NCBI GenBank assembly: GCA_019117285.1
Contig: DXAA01000005.1
Coordinates: forward strand, 1-35,067
Reading direction: 5' to 3'
Length of the DNA: 35,067 bases
DNA from: Candidatus Limosilactobacillus intestinigallinarum
GTDB lineage: Bacteria; Bacillota; Bacilli; Lactobacillales; Lactobacillaceae
Position 1 is the first letter of the stretch; each line of letters begins with the position of its first letter. A program made the translations under genes and the position numbers. This document shows, one piece after another, positions 15,369 to 23,579 of the stretch. A model generated the notes under the pieces. It was not told the DNA's origin. It did no database searches and was given only the letters and a program-made list of their open reading frames with translations.

Positions 15369-16724
15369 CTACTTTACTTCTAATTCAGCACGGGCCACGT
15401 CACCGATCTTTTCCACGTATTGGTGAACCAATTCCTTGGTTGGGGCCTCGGCCATGATCCGCAGCAGGGGCTCGGTCCCACTTGGCCGAACCAGGACCCG
15501 ACCGTCACCGTGCATCTCACCTTCAACCTCGGCAATGACGTCCTTGAGCTTTTGGTTCTCCATGGCTGCCGCCTTATCGGCCACCTTGATGTTCAGCAAC
15601 TCCTGTGGGTAGGTCGTCACGTCGCTGGCCAGTTCCTTTAGACTCTTACCAGTTTCCTTGACAACGGAAAGGAGTTGCAGGGAGGTCAGCATGCCGTCCC
15701 CGGTCGTGTTGTGGTCCAGGAAGATGATGTGTCCGGACTGTTCACCACCAAGGTTGTAGCCGTTCTTCAGCATTTCCTCGACGACGTAGCGGTCACCGAC
15801 CTTGGTCTTGACGCTCTTCATCCCGTGCGCCTCCAGGGCCTTGTACATCCCCAGGTTACTCATGACGGTCGTGACCACGGTGTCCTTCTTCAGCATTCCC
15901 TTGCTGTCCATGTACTTCCCACAGATGTACATGATCTTGTCACCGTCGACGATGTTCCCCTCATTATCAACCGCGATGCAGCGGTCACCGTCACCATCAA
16001 AGGCAACGCCAAGGTCGGCACCATTGTCCACCACGGCCTTCTGCAGTCCCGCCGGATGGGTCGAACCACAGTTGAGGTTGGTGTTGAGACCATCTGGTTG
16101 GTCATTGATCGGTATAAAGTTGACGTTCATGTCCGCAAACAGGTTGGAGACAAAGCCGCTGGTAGCCCCGTTGGCTGCGTCAACCACTACCTTCAGGCCA
16201 GATAGATCGGTTGAGACCGTCTGTTCAAGGAAGGAGGTGTACTTCAATGCCCCCTCATGGTAGTCAGCAACCGTCCCGAGGCCCTCATCAGAAGGCCGTG
16301 GCAGGGTGTCGGTATCGGCGTCCAGGAGTTGTTCAATTTCGTATTCCAGATCATCGGAAAGTTTGAAACCATTGCCCCCAAAGTACTTAATCCCGTTGTA
16401 CTTAATTGGGTTGTGACTGGCCGTGATCATGACCCCGGCGTCAGCCTCCTGAGCCCGGACCAGGTAGGCCACCCCTGGCGTGGTAACCACGCCGAGCCGC
16501 AGGACTTCAATGCCGACCGAGAGGAGCCCCGCAATCAGGGCGTTCTCCAGCATCTGGCCGGAGATCCGGGTATCCCGGGCCACCAGTACTTGTGGCTGTT
16601 TCCGGTCCGAGTGCCGGGTCAAAACGTAACCACCGGCACGGCCAACCCGGAAGGCTAGCTCTGGACTCAAATCTTCGTTTGCAACTCCCCGAACACCGTC
16701 GGTACCAAAATACTTAAGTTTCAT
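15369..16724 (-). CDS. glmM: Phosphoglucosamine mutase
   Basis: A 451-residue enzyme converting glucosamine-6-phosphate to glucosamine-1-phosphate for UDP-GlcNAc synthesis. It has the start motif [10 protein letters not shown], the catalytic phosphoserine Ser103 in ITASHNP, the magnesium loop DGDGDR (about 240-246) and the phosphate-binding [12 protein letters not shown] near the C-terminus. Two adjacent ATG codons follow AAGGAG; the second (16722-16724) has the better 6 nt spacing and gives the usual length. It is the last gene of cdaA-cdaR-glmM, 17 nt after cdaR. In related firmicutes GlmM binds and inhibits CdaA, coupling wall precursor supply to c-di-AMP; the gene order here is consistent with that. 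Confidence 0.98.
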   Translation of the reverse strand: MKLKYFGTDGVRGVANEDLSPELAFRVGRAGGYVLTRHSDRKQPQVLVARDTRISGQMLENALIAGLLSVGIEVLRLGVVTTPGVAYLVRAQEADAGVMITASHNPIKYNGIKYFGGNGFKLSDDLEYEIEQLLDADTDTLPRPSDEGLGTVADYHEGALKYTSFLEQTVSTDLSGLKVVVDAANGATSGFVSNLFADMNVNFIPINDQPDGLNTNLNCGSTHPAGLQKAVVDNGADLGVAFDGDGDRCIAVDNEGNIVDGDKIMYICGKYMDSKGMLKKDTVVTTVMSNLGMYKALEAHGMKSVKTKVGDRYVVEEMLKNGYNLGGEQSGHIIFLDHNTTGDGMLTSLQLLSVVKETGKSLKELASDVTTYPQELLNIKVADKAAAMENQKLKDVIAEVEGEMHGDGRVLVRPSGTEPLLRIMAEAPTKELVHQYVEKIGDVARAELEVK

Positions 16725-16741
16725 CATATACTCCTTATTAG

Positions 16742-17620
16742 TTAAGACTGACTGCTACTTGTGGCAGCCGATTCCGAATTACTACTTGTGCTATCACTTA
16801 TGCTACTACTTGACGACTGGGTTTGCACCCTTTTCTTGGTCGATGACGAACTCGACGATTCATCGCTGCTGGCCGTGCTCGACTGGCTGCTGCTCGATTC
16901 CGTCCCTTTCGAACTGATCGGCACCGTGACGTTCGTCGTGGCCGGCCAGATCACCACGTTTAAGGTCTGACCATTGCGGTCAAGAGCCTGCAGGGTCACC
17001 TGCCGCTGCAGGTTATCCTTGGCATCCCGGGGAACCACGACGTAGGCAACCACCCGGTTAACCCGACGGACCTCATCCTGGGCCCCGGTAACCTGGACGC
17101 TATCCACATCGGCATGGGGATGACCGGCCTGATAGTTATCGGCCAGGTTGCGGGCATTCAGGCGGACACTCACCTTAACGTTGACCGTCCGCCGCGGTTG
17201 GATCTGAACGGCAATGTTCTTCGGTTCGACGGTGGCCCGCAGTTCCGAATTCAGGCCGCTGGTCTTGATCGGTACCCGGTGCTTGCCCGGCCCCAGGTCA
17301 CTCAGGTCAGCATACACCTTAAAATTCTGGGTATTGCTGGTCGTGGTGACCAGGGCAGACGGCCCACTCAGCCGGACCTTAACGTACTGGGGATAACCCG
17401 AAACCACGTACTTGGCGTTGTCGACCGTGATGTCCAGCGGCATCTTGAGGGTGACCGACTTGTTAGACATCAGGGCACTGTTTTCGTTGTTGTTACGCGT
17501 ATTCTGCCGGAGGAAACCATTCTTGCTTCCGTTGACGTAGGCAAACAGCAGGATCGCCAGCACTAACGAGGCCAGGCGCATCACCCATTTATGACTGAAG
17601 AAGCCCTTATTTTTGCCCAT
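16742..17620 (-). CDS. cdaR: CdaA regulatory protein (YbbR-domain, membrane anchored)
   Basis: A 292-residue extracytoplasmic protein that modulates the diadenylate cyclase CdaA. A short basic cytoplasmic N-terminus ([11 protein letters not shown]) is followed by one membrane helix (about 13-32), then YbbR repeats (about 50-235) with conserved patterns such as [12 protein letters not shown] and [13 protein letters not shown]. The C-terminal 55 residues are an unusual low-complexity tail made mostly of serine with Thr, Glu and Asp. The ATG at 17618-17620 is preceded by AAGGAGGTG, so the longer frame upstream is not used. It overlaps the end of cdaA by 14 nt, so translation is coupled. It carries fewer YbbR repeats than the four of Bacillus subtilis YbbR, consistent with its shorter length. 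Confidence 0.94.
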   Translation of the reverse strand: MGKNKGFFSHKWVMRLASLVLAILLFAYVNGSKNGFLRQNTRNNNENSALMSNKSVTLKMPLDITVDNAKYVVSGYPQYVKVRLSGPSALVTTTSNTQNFKVYADLSDLGPGKHRVPIKTSGLNSELRATVEPKNIAVQIQPRRTVNVKVSVRLNARNLADNYQAGHPHADVDSVQVTGAQDEVRRVNRVVAYVVVPRDAKDNLQRQVTLQALDRNGQTLNVVIWPATTNVTVPISSKGTESSSSQSSTASSDESSSSSSTKKRVQTQSSSSSISDSTSSNSESAATSSSQS

Positions 17621-18455
17621 GCTGGCCACCTCCTTGCCGCTCAAAGAGTGAGTAGAGTCGTGTCAACAGGTTATCGTGGGTCGGTTCGTGTGTACACAGT
17701 TGTGACCGCATAAACTTCAGGTAATCGTTCTGCGACATATTGCGAATCAACTCATTGTCCTTGGTGATCGAGACTTCCCCGGTCTCCTCGGAGATCACAA
17801 TGGTTAGGGCATCAGTGACCTCACTGATCCCCACCGCGGCCCGGTGCCGGGTCCCCAGTTCCTTGGGGATCAACTTACTGTCCGACAGGGGCAGGTAGGC
17901 CGCCGCAACCGCAATCCGGTTATTCTTGATGATCACCGCACCATCGTGGAGGGGCGTATTGGGGATGAAGGTGTTGATCAGCAGGGCCCCAGAGATGTCC
18001 GCATCAAGCGGGATCCCCGTCTCGATGTATTCCTCCAGGCCCGTCTTCATCTGAATACTGATCAACGCCCCGATCCGACGCTTCGACATGTACTGAATCG
18101 CCTGATCCAACTGCTTGATCATCTCTTCTTCGGTCTCGTTGGTGGACTGGTTATGGCTGAGGAAGCTCCCCCGGCCCAGATGTTCCAGTCCCCGCCGAAT
18201 CTCCGGCTGAAAGATGATCACAATCGCGATCACACCCCAGTTCAGGATCTGGTCCATCACCCAGGAGACCGTGCTCAGGCCGGCATACCAGCTAATGACC
18301 TTCACCAGGATAATAATCATGATCCCGCGGAAGAGCTGAACTGCCCGGGTCCCCCGAATCAGAATCAGGAGTTCATAGATCAGGAACCAAATTACTAGGA
18401 TATCAATCAGGTGAATCAGATTTTGCCATGTCAAAAGCGAACTTATAAACTGCAT
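17607..18455 (-). CDS. cdaA: Diadenylate cyclase (c-di-AMP synthase)
   Basis: A 282-residue membrane enzyme that joins two ATP into c-di-AMP, the messenger controlling potassium uptake, turgor and wall integrity. Three membrane helices fill about residues 8-85. The DAC domain (about 100-245) has the catalytic DGA (171-173 in PLHDGAVII) and RHR (203-205 in GTRHRAAVG) motifs, both intact. The start is uncertain: ATG 18453-18455 gives the usual N-terminus (MQFISSLLTWQNL), with GGTGA just upstream; a start four codons earlier at 18467 is possible. An extended -10 (TGATATAAT) lies upstream. It is the first gene of cdaA-cdaR-glmM. Confidence 0.96.
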   Translation of the reverse strand: MQFISSLLTWQNLIHLIDILVIWFLIYELLILIRGTRAVQLFRGIMIIILVKVISWYAGLSTVSWVMDQILNWGVIAIVIIFQPEIRRGLEHLGRGSFLSHNQSTNETEEEMIKQLDQAIQYMSKRRIGALISIQMKTGLEEYIETGIPLDADISGALLINTFIPNTPLHDGAVIIKNNRIAVAAAYLPLSDSKLIPKELGTRHRAAVGISEVTDALTIVISEETGEVSITKDNELIRNMSQNDYLKFMRSQLCTHEPTHDNLLTRLYSLFERQGGGQHGQK

Positions 18456-18486
18456 CGCATTCACCATCCTCTAAATTCACGTTCAT

Positions 18487-18495
18487 ATTATATCA
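18487..18495 (-). promoter_or_regulatory. Extended -10 promoter element of the cdaA operon
   Basis: TGATATAAT on the minus strand, with a perfect TATAAT at 18487-18492. No good -35 box is visible, as usual for extended -10 promoters. Confidence 0.55.
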
Positions 18496-18580
18496 TTTTT
18501 TAGTAAGGACGAAAGTGCCACAGTTATTTCAAAAAGTTCTGGTATGCTAGAGGAAATCATTTATTGAGAAGGCAATTACT

Positions 18581-19243
18581 ATGAAACATCTCTCCCCCAC
18601 CTGGCGGATCCGGCTCTTCTTCTGGGTGTTGATTATCCTTTTGAAACTCTTCGTGCGCGCCCCCTACGACTTCATGGCGTTCAACACCTTCCTGGGTTAC
18701 GTGCCGATCGAGTTGAGCTTTCACCTGAAGCACTTCAACGATCGCCGGGCTCTCGCTTTCTGGGTGCTACTGATCATCTGGCTGGTCTTCTATCCCAACG
18801 CCCCCTACGTGATGACCGACCTCTTCCACCTCTCCTGGCTTCATCCCCACACCAGTATCAACGGTATCCTGCGCTCGGACCCGCTGATCTGGCTCAACTT
18901 CGCCATGATGATGGTCTGTGCCCTTTCCTGCCTACTGATCGGCACCGCGACGCTTGAACGGACGGCTCACCAGCTGACCAAGCTGACGACGCCCCGCCAT
19001 CCCCGGCTGTGCTACCTCTGGATCGTTGTTTTCATGACCCTGGCCAGCATCGGCATCTACATCGGTCGCTTTCTTCGCCTCCACTCGATCTACCTGCTCT
19101 TCACCCCCACCTGGTTCTTCCGCCAGCTCTGGAGCATCTGGAGCGTCAGGATGGTTGAGTTCGTGGTGATCATGACCATCCTCCAACTGATCGTCTACTG
19201 GCTGATGAAGGTGAGTCAACACTTCAGTATTGCTGATAAATAA
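18581..19243 (+). CDS. DUF1361 family membrane protein
   Basis: A 220-residue integral membrane protein with about six or seven hydrophobic segments, matching the DUF1361 family. The family features are visible: FLGYVPIELSF near residue 38, the central FYPNAPYVMTDLFHL (about 70-84) and GIYIGRFLRLHS (about 157-168). The function of the family is unknown; it resembles a small transporter or sensor and has no recognised catalytic residues. AGAAGG precedes the ATG by 9 nt and an extended -10-like TGGTATGCT lies upstream. It is transcribed alone, divergently from cdaA, and its stop codon overlaps a terminator stem. Confidence 0.85.
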   Translation: MKHLSPTWRIRLFFWVLIILLKLFVRAPYDFMAFNTFLGYVPIELSFHLKHFNDRRALAFWVLLIIWLVFYPNAPYVMTDLFHLSWLHPHTSINGILRSDPLIWLNFAMMMVCALSCLLIGTATLERTAHQLTKLTTPRHPRLCYLWIVVFMTLASIGIYIGRFLRLHSIYLLFTPTWFFRQLWSIWSVRMVEFVVIMTILQLIVYWLMKVSQHFSIADK

Positions 19244-19272
19244 AGGGGAAGCTCACGTAGAGCTTCTCCTTT
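19242..19272 (+). terminator. Terminator-like hairpin at the end of the DUF1361 gene
   Basis: A 13 bp stem (19242-19254 with 19260-19272, one G-U pair) with a 5 nt loop overlaps the stop codon. The T-run is only the three T at the end of the stem. Confidence 0.65.
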
Positions 19273-19281
19273 AGATAATCA

Positions 19282-19326
19282 AGAAGCTCCATTCAGAATT
19301 TCTATCAAATTCCGAATGGAGCTTCT
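19282..19326. repeat. Long near-perfect hairpin between convergent genes
   Basis: AGAAGCTCCATTC (19282-19294) is perfectly complementary to 19314-19326, and an inner GAATTT/AAATTC stem (19296-19301 with 19307-19312) leaves a 5 nt loop. Neither side has a T-tract, so it is not a typical terminator. Its AGAAGCTC arm resembles the arm of the preceding hairpin. Confidence 0.8.
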
Positions 19327-19332
19327 AATTAA

Positions 19333-19353
19333 GGGGCTTTTTGTCACCGCCCC
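19333..19353. terminator. Weak hairpin downstream of ribokinase gene
   Basis: GGGGC (19333-19337) pairs with GCCCC (19349-19353). The plus strand continues into T-rich sequence, the minus strand into TTAATT, so it may weakly end transcripts from either side. Confidence 0.4.
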
Positions 19354-19368
19354 GCTTTGTTTGGATTT

Positions 19369-20292
19369 TTATTTTTCAGCCAGGGCAGCCTTAACCTTGT
19401 CGGCCGTTGGAATTGATGGCATGGCCCCCATCTCCTGAACCGTCAGGCTAGAAGCACGTTGGGCGTAGACCAGGGCGTCGGCAACGTTGGACAGGTCGTC
19501 CTCCAATTGTGAACTCAGGGCCCCGATGAAGGTGTCCCCGGCCGCCGTCGTGTCAACCGCGTGGACCTTGAAGGCCGGAACCAGACCGTGCTTGTCAGGA
19601 GTGGCGTAGAAGACCCCCTTGGAGCCCAGGGTGATCAGCAGGTGCTTAACCCCTTGCTTTTGGAAGTATTCCGCACTCTTCAGCATGGCGTCCTCGTCCG
19701 TTACCGGGATCCCGGTCAAGAGGGCACATTCGCTCTCGTTCGGGGTGATCACGTCGGTTACCTTGAGCAGGTCCGGAATAATCTCGTGAGCCGGAGCCGG
19801 GTTGAGGATCGTGGTAACCCCGTGCTCCTTGGCCTTCTTGAAGGCGGCCAGGGCAACCTCCTGTGGCGTCTCAAACTGGCTGATCAGGAAGTCGGCGTCA
19901 TCCAGGACGTCATCGATGTCGGCAACCATGTCTGGGGTCATTGCCTGGTTGGCACCACCGTAGATCATGATGTCGTTTTGCCCCTCGGCATCCAGGGTCA
20001 CGGCCGCCGTCCCGGTACCGTGGTACTTGTCAACCGTGATATGACGAGTGTCGATACCGTTGTCCTTCAGGGCCTCCAGCATGTATTGGCCCTCACTGTC
20101 GGAACCAACCGCCCCGATGAAGGCCGTCTTGGCACCAGACCGGGCAGCGGCAACGGCTTGGTTAGCACCCTTACCACCTGGTGCAGAACTCTTGCTCTTG
20201 GCAGAGATCGTCTCACCTGGTTGTGGGAACCGTTCAACATGGTAAGTCGTATCAACGTTAATGCTTCCTAAAACAACTACTTTTTTGCTCAT
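19369..20292 (-). CDS. rbsK: Ribokinase
   Basis: A 307-residue PfkB-family kinase that phosphorylates ribose to ribose-5-phosphate. It shows the N-terminal GSINVD, the substrate-binding APGGKGANQAVAAARSG (about 37-53), NPAPAHEI in the middle, and the anion-hole/catalytic motif DTTAAGDTFIGAL (247-259, Asp253 as base). AAGGAGAG precedes the ATG. It is transcribed alone; no ribose transporter is adjacent, although the GlcU/RbsU-type permease near 1 kb is a candidate partner. The promoter overlaps a cre-like site and lies near a 12 bp palindrome, indicating sugar control. Confidence 0.95.
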   Translation of the reverse strand: MSKKVVVLGSINVDTTYHVERFPQPGETISAKSKSSAPGGKGANQAVAAARSGAKTAFIGAVGSDSEGQYMLEALKDNGIDTRHITVDKYHGTGTAAVTLDAEGQNDIMIYGGANQAMTPDMVADIDDVLDDADFLISQFETPQEVALAAFKKAKEHGVTTILNPAPAHEIIPDLLKVTDVITPNESECALLTGIPVTDEDAMLKSAEYFQKQGVKHLLITLGSKGVFYATPDKHGLVPAFKVHAVDTTAAGDTFIGALSSQLEDDLSNVADALVYAQRASSLTVQEMGAMPSIPTADKVKAALAEK

Positions 20293-20333
20293 ACTTACTC
20301 TCCTTATTCAATCCGAATTCATATTTCAAGGAT

Positions 20334-20362
20334 ATTTTATCATAGAACTAAAACGATTACAA
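20334..20362 (-). promoter_or_regulatory. Promoter of the ribokinase gene
   Basis: On the minus strand TTGTAA (20357-20362), a 17 bp spacer and TAAAAT (20334-20339). Confidence 0.65.
20348..20361 (-). promoter_or_regulatory. cre-like site in the ribokinase promoter
   Basis: TGTAATCGTTTTAG on the minus strand matches 12 of 14 positions of the cre consensus and overlaps the -35 box, a repressing position. Confidence 0.55.
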
Positions 20363-20381
20363 AGGCTATTATGACAAAACG

Positions 20382-20393
20382 TAAAACGTTTTA
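20382..20393. promoter_or_regulatory. 12 bp perfect palindrome, LacI-family operator candidate
   Basis: TAAAACGTTTTA centred on CG lies 20 bp upstream of the ribokinase -35 box. It could be the operator of a ribose repressor (RbsR type), although no such gene is in the window. Confidence 0.5.
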
Positions 20394-20403
20394 TAGAAAT
20401 GGC

Positions 20404-20458
20404 AGAAAAATGGGGATGAAACGCCTGCCTGATGCATATTTTCATCCCCATGATTTTT
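20404..20458 (-). terminator. Terminator of murB
   Basis: ATGGGGATGAAA (20410-20421) is fully complementary to 20440-20451. T-tracts follow on both strands (minus TTTTTCTG, plus GATTTTTC). It begins a few nt past the murB stop. Confidence 0.88.
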
Positions 20459-20463
20459 CACAA

Positions 20464-21357
20464 TTAGTTGCGGCCGATGATCCGGACCTCGGTCTGGAGG
20501 GCCACCCCAAACTTATCCTTGACCGTCGCCTGAACATGCTTGATGACCGCCACATAATCCGCCGCGGTCCCGTGGTCGATGTTGACGATGAAGCCCGCAT
20601 GCTTGGTAGAAACCTGGGCCCCACCATGCGTGTAACCCTGCAGACCCGCGTCATGAATCAGTTTACCGGCATAGTAGCCCTGTGGCCGTTTGAAGACACT
20701 CCCGCAGGATGGCAGCTCCAGGGGCTGCTTGGCGGCCCGCCGCTCGTTCAGGTCATCCATCTTGGCCTTAATCTGGTCATAGTCACCAGGTTCCAGGGTA
20801 AAGGTGGCGTCTAAGACCACCCCATGATTATCCTGAACACTGCTGTGCCGGTAGCCGAAGTCGAGGCCCGCATTGTCGAGGTGCTCGATCGTACCATCCG
20901 GCAGCATCACCGTGGCGGCGGTCACCACCTGCTTGGTCTCACCACCATAGGCCCCGGCGTTCATGAAGACCGCGCCACCGATACTCCCGGGGATCCCGGC
21001 CGCGAATTCCATCCCGGACAGGTGATGGTCGCGGGCCACAATCGTGGTGTCGATGTAGGCCGCCCCGGCCTGGGCCGTTACCTGGTTACCATCGACCGTA
21101 ATGTTGTTAAGTTGGGTGAGGATCATCGTCAGCCCGTCGATCCCCCCGTCGCGGACAATCAGGTTGCTGGCGTTGCCCAGCACGGTCAGCGGCATTTGGT
21201 TAGCCCGAGCATACTGGACCAACTGCTTGACCTCATCGATGCTCTTGGGGAAGGCTAACCAGTCGGCCGGCCCCCCGGTGTGCGTATAGGTATACTTCAT
21301 CAGTGGTTCGTCTTGCTTGATATCGATCTCTGGAAATTCGTTCATTAAGTTAGCCAA
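20464..21357 (-). CDS. murB: UDP-N-acetylenolpyruvoylglucosamine reductase
   Basis: A 297-residue FAD enzyme that reduces UDP-GlcNAc-enolpyruvate to UDP-MurNAc using NADPH. FAD-binding motifs are [16 protein letters not shown] and [21 protein letters not shown]; the proton-donor serine is in [11 protein letters not shown] and the catalytic Glu in QTEVRIIG. Lack of the extra Tyr loop makes it a type II MurB. I choose a TTG start at 21355-21357 ([12 protein letters not shown]) because GGGAAGG lies 9 nt upstream; the first ATG is 12 nt further in and would be 21 nt from that site. It is monocistronic. Confidence 0.96.
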   Translation of the reverse strand: MANLMNEFPEIDIKQDEPLMKYTYTHTGGPADWLAFPKSIDEVKQLVQYARANQMPLTVLGNASNLIVRDGGIDGLTMILTQLNNITVDGNQVTAQAGAAYIDTTIVARDHHLSGMEFAAGIPGSIGGAVFMNAGAYGGETKQVVTAATVMLPDGTIEHLDNAGLDFGYRHSSVQDNHGVVLDATFTLEPGDYDQIKAKMDDLNERRAAKQPLELPSCGSVFKRPQGYYAGKLIHDAGLQGYTHGGAQVSTKHAGFIVNIDHGTAADYVAVIKHVQATVKDKFGVALQTEVRIIGRN

Positions 21358-21484
21358 TTTGGTATGCCTTCCCTTTTCATAAATTATTACTCCTAAACAT
21401 TGTATCATCTTTCCGCACAACTTTTGCCAAAAACACCACGAGCGGCTAAAATAGTAGTTATCAATCACGAAAGGAAGCATCCGC

Positions 21485-22021
21485 ATGAACTTCATCGCCA
21501 TGGACTTCGAAACCGCCAGTGGCAAGCGTTACAGTGCCTGCTCGCTGGCCCTGACCATCGTTCGTAACGACCAGATTGCCGACGAGTTTTACACCCTCAT
21601 CAATCCCCACACCGACTTCTTCTGGCGTAACATCCAGATCCACGGTATTCACGAGCGTGACGTCCAAGACGCGCCGGACTTCCCGGCGGTTTGGGAGCAC
21701 ATCAAGTCCTTTTACACCCCGGACAAGCTGGTGATCGCCCACAACAACCGTTTCGATAATAGTGTCCTCAAGAGTACCCTGGAGCACTACGGAATCGAGC
21801 CCCCGGCCTACCAGACCCTTGACACCGTCCATAGCAGTCGCCAGCTCATCCCGGGACTCACCAACTACAAGCTCAACACTGTCTGTGACGCTCTCAACAT
21901 CGACCTCCACCATCACCACAACGCCCTCGATGATGCCCAGGCCTGCGCCAACATCCTCCTCTACCAGGACCGGCACTTTGGCGACCAGCGGATCCGGCCC
22001 TTCATCAAAATGTTCGGCTAA
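21485..22021 (+). CDS. DnaQ-like DEDDh 3'-5' exonuclease
   Basis: A 178-residue stand-alone exonuclease related to the proofreading subunit of DNA polymerase III. All catalytic residues are visible: Asp7 and Glu9 in MDFETA (Exo I), Asp91 in [11 protein letters not shown] (Exo II), and His145 and Asp150 in [10 protein letters not shown] (Exo III). It is a single domain with no BRCT or helicase part, so it is not the polymerase subunit itself; repair or RNA/DNA trimming is plausible. AAAGGAAG precedes the ATG. It is divergent from murB and ends at a terminator shared with the convergent GNAT gene. Confidence 0.92.
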   Translation: MNFIAMDFETASGKRYSACSLALTIVRNDQIADEFYTLINPHTDFFWRNIQIHGIHERDVQDAPDFPAVWEHIKSFYTPDKLVIAHNNRFDNSVLKSTLEHYGIEPPAYQTLDTVHSSRQLIPGLTNYKLNTVCDALNIDLHHHHNALDDAQACANILLYQDRHFGDQRIRPFIKMFG

Positions 22022-22026
22022 ACGAC

Positions 22027-22063
22027 AAAAGCACGATGAGAAATCCATCTCACCGTGCTTTTT
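22027..22063. terminator. Bidirectional terminator between exonuclease and GNAT genes
   Basis: A 14-position stem (22027-22040 with 22049-22062, G-U on the minus-strand RNA) flanked by A4 and T5 serves two convergent genes. Confidence 0.88.
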
Positions 22064-22065
22064 GA

Positions 22066-22551
22066 TTACTTACAGTATTCCATCTGCAGGGCGGGCTTGC
22101 CATCTTCAACCATCGTCCCGGTCTGGACGAAGTGACAACGCCGGTAGAGGGCGATCGCCGGGGTGTTGCTGGTGAAAACGGTCAGCACCAGGGAATTCAG
22201 GCTGCTGTAGTTGGCAAACCAGTACTGGGCCTCCTCAACCAGCAGCCGGCCGATGCCGTTGCGCCAGTAGTCCTTGGCAACCACCACGCCGAGTTCCCCG
22301 ACGTCGGGCCGATCACTCAGGACCATGACGGTCACGATCCCGATCGGCCGGTCGCCCAGCATCGCCAGCATGATCACACAGTCGTTGAAGTGGTTGATCA
22401 GGTCAATGTTGCGCCGCTCCTGGTCAGCCGTCACCTGGTCGAGGTGGGGAATCAGGACCGCGTCGCTCTCGGTGGCCGCCTGACGGAGAAAGGCCAGGAC
22501 CGCCGGGGCATCATCGGCGGTCGCCAGTTTAATTGTTACCTGGTCTGCCAT
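22066..22551 (-). CDS. GNAT-family N-acetyltransferase
   Basis: A 161-residue acetyl-CoA-dependent acetyltransferase. The fold is recognisable from the N-terminal VTIKLATADDAPAVLAFL, the beta-4 strand GELGVVVAKDYW, the acetyl-CoA loop RNGIGRLL (motif A) and the C-terminal NTPAIALYRRCHFVQTG (motif B). The substrate is unknown; it is not RimI in length or motif detail, although its position next to tsaE recalls tsaE-tsaB-rimI clusters. The start codon overlaps the tsaE stop (TAATG), so translation is coupled. Confidence 0.9.
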   Translation of the reverse strand: MADQVTIKLATADDAPAVLAFLRQAATESDAVLIPHLDQVTADQERRNIDLINHFNDCVIMLAMLGDRPIGIVTVMVLSDRPDVGELGVVVAKDYWRNGIGRLLVEEAQYWFANYSSLNSLVLTVFTSNTPAIALYRRCHFVQTGTMVEDGKPALQMEYCK

Positions 22552-23009
22552 TATGCCACCACGTCCTGAACCAGCTTGGTGAAGTGGGCCCCGTGGGGTT
22601 CAAACTCCAGGATCCGGGTATCCTCATCAGCGGTCCTCTTGAAGTGGATGGCCAGGAAGTCATCCGGCAACTCGTCTTCCACAAACTCGGCCCACTCGAC
22701 AACACTCACCCCGTCACTGTCAAAGTACTCCTCGAGGCCAAGGTCTTCCGCCCCGCCGTTCTCCAACCGGTAGGCATCCATATGGTAGAGGGGCAGGCGA
22801 CCATCCTGGTACTCCCGGATAATCGTGAAGGTCGGGCTCTTGATTAGGTCCGGAATGTCGAGTCCCTTAGCCAGGCCCTTGGTGAAGGTCGTCTTCCCGG
22901 CCCCGAGGTCCCCGTCCAGCACCAGGACGTCCCCCGCCGCCAGTTGGCGACCGATCTGTTCGCCGAGCGCGATCGTCGCATCCCGACTGGTTAACGTTTT
23001 CTTCTTCAT
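22551..23009 (-). CDS. tsaE: tRNA threonylcarbamoyladenosine biosynthesis ATPase
   Basis: A 152-residue P-loop ATPase that works with TsaB and TsaD to make t6A37 in tRNAs reading ANN codons. The Walker A motif is GDLGAGKTT (33-41), followed by SPTFTIIREY, YHMDAYRL and VVEWAEFVEDELP, all TsaE signatures. The ATG at 23007-23009 follows GAGGTGG; the longer frame starts before that site. A promoter (23042-23070) precedes it. The start overlaps no upstream gene, and its stop overlaps the GNAT start. TsaB and TsaD are not in the window. Confidence 0.97.
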   Translation of the reverse strand: MKKKTLTSRDATIALGEQIGRQLAAGDVLVLDGDLGAGKTTFTKGLAKGLDIPDLIKSPTFTIIREYQDGRLPLYHMDAYRLENGGAEDLGLEEYFDSDGVSVVEWAEFVEDELPDDFLAIHFKRTADEDTRILEFEPHGAHFTKLVQDVVA

Positions 23010-23041
23010 TACAATCCACCTCAAATATTGATCTTAGCCCT

Positions 23042-23070
23042 ATTCTAACCTACTGTCCCGGCAAAGACAA
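23042..23070 (-). promoter_or_regulatory. Promoter of tsaE-GNAT
   Basis: On the minus strand TTGTCT (23065-23070), a 17 bp spacer and TAGAAT (23042-23047), just after the end of the small secreted protein gene. Confidence 0.55.
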
Positions 23071-23073
23071 AGG

Positions 23074-23508
23074 TCACCACTCATAATGGTAGGGATCGTG
23101 CGGCCGGCTGCGGCCAACTACCCGTCCCTGGTGACGTACCGTCACCACCAGACCCCGGGTCGCCCGCCGCTTACTGATCCAATGGCTGTCGACCAGCACC
23201 ATCCGGGCGAGGGCCTGGACCTGGTTCATCACGCTGGTCTTGTCATCCGCCACCAGCTGGCAGAAGTTCCGACTGACCTTGACCGTGATTCCCCGGTGAC
23301 CAGTCACCCGGATCTGGTGGATATACTTGGCATAGCCGTAGTTGCCCGGGTCACTATCCGCATATGCACGGTGGTCCGCCAATTCCTGAGCCAACTGCTG
23401 GTTGACTACGGCTCGACTGACCCGCGGCGTCGCATGAATGGGGGCCAACAGGACCGCGCTGACAATGAGCACGGTCAGGCCCAGCAGCGCCCACCACCGT
23501 CGCATCAT
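23074..23508 (-). CDS. Small secreted or membrane-anchored protein of unknown function
   Basis: A 144-residue protein I do not recognise. It begins MMRRWWALLGLTVLIVSAVLL, a basic stretch then a hydrophobic helix (about 6-22), followed by a possible cleavage site (APIHA). The mature part is basic and polar with patterns KYIHQIRVTGHRGITVKVS, LVADDKTSVMNQVQALARMVL and RGLVVTVRHQGRVVGRS, suggesting a small alpha/beta domain outside the membrane. The ATG pair at 23506-23508 follows GGGGG. It lies just after the pta terminator, so expression would need read-through or a promoter in the short gap. GC content and strand match its neighbours; homologues are probably restricted to lactobacilli. Confidence 0.72.
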   Translation of the reverse strand: MMRRWWALLGLTVLIVSAVLLAPIHATPRVSRAVVNQQLAQELADHRAYADSDPGNYGYAKYIHQIRVTGHRGITVKVSRNFCQLVADDKTSVMNQVQALARMVLVDSHWISKRRATRGLVVTVRHQGRVVGRSRPHDPYHYEW

Positions 23509-23530
23509 CACATATCCCCCTTCCCCAGTC

Positions 23531-23563
23531 AAAAAGGTCGGCAGCCATCACCGACTGCCGACC
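23531..23563 (-). terminator. Terminator of ung-pta
   Basis: GGTCGGCAG (23536-23544) pairs perfectly with 23555-23563, and the minus strand continues TTTTT. It begins 17 nt past the pta stop. Confidence 0.9.
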
Positions 23564-23579
23564 ATTGTTTGTTGCTTAA

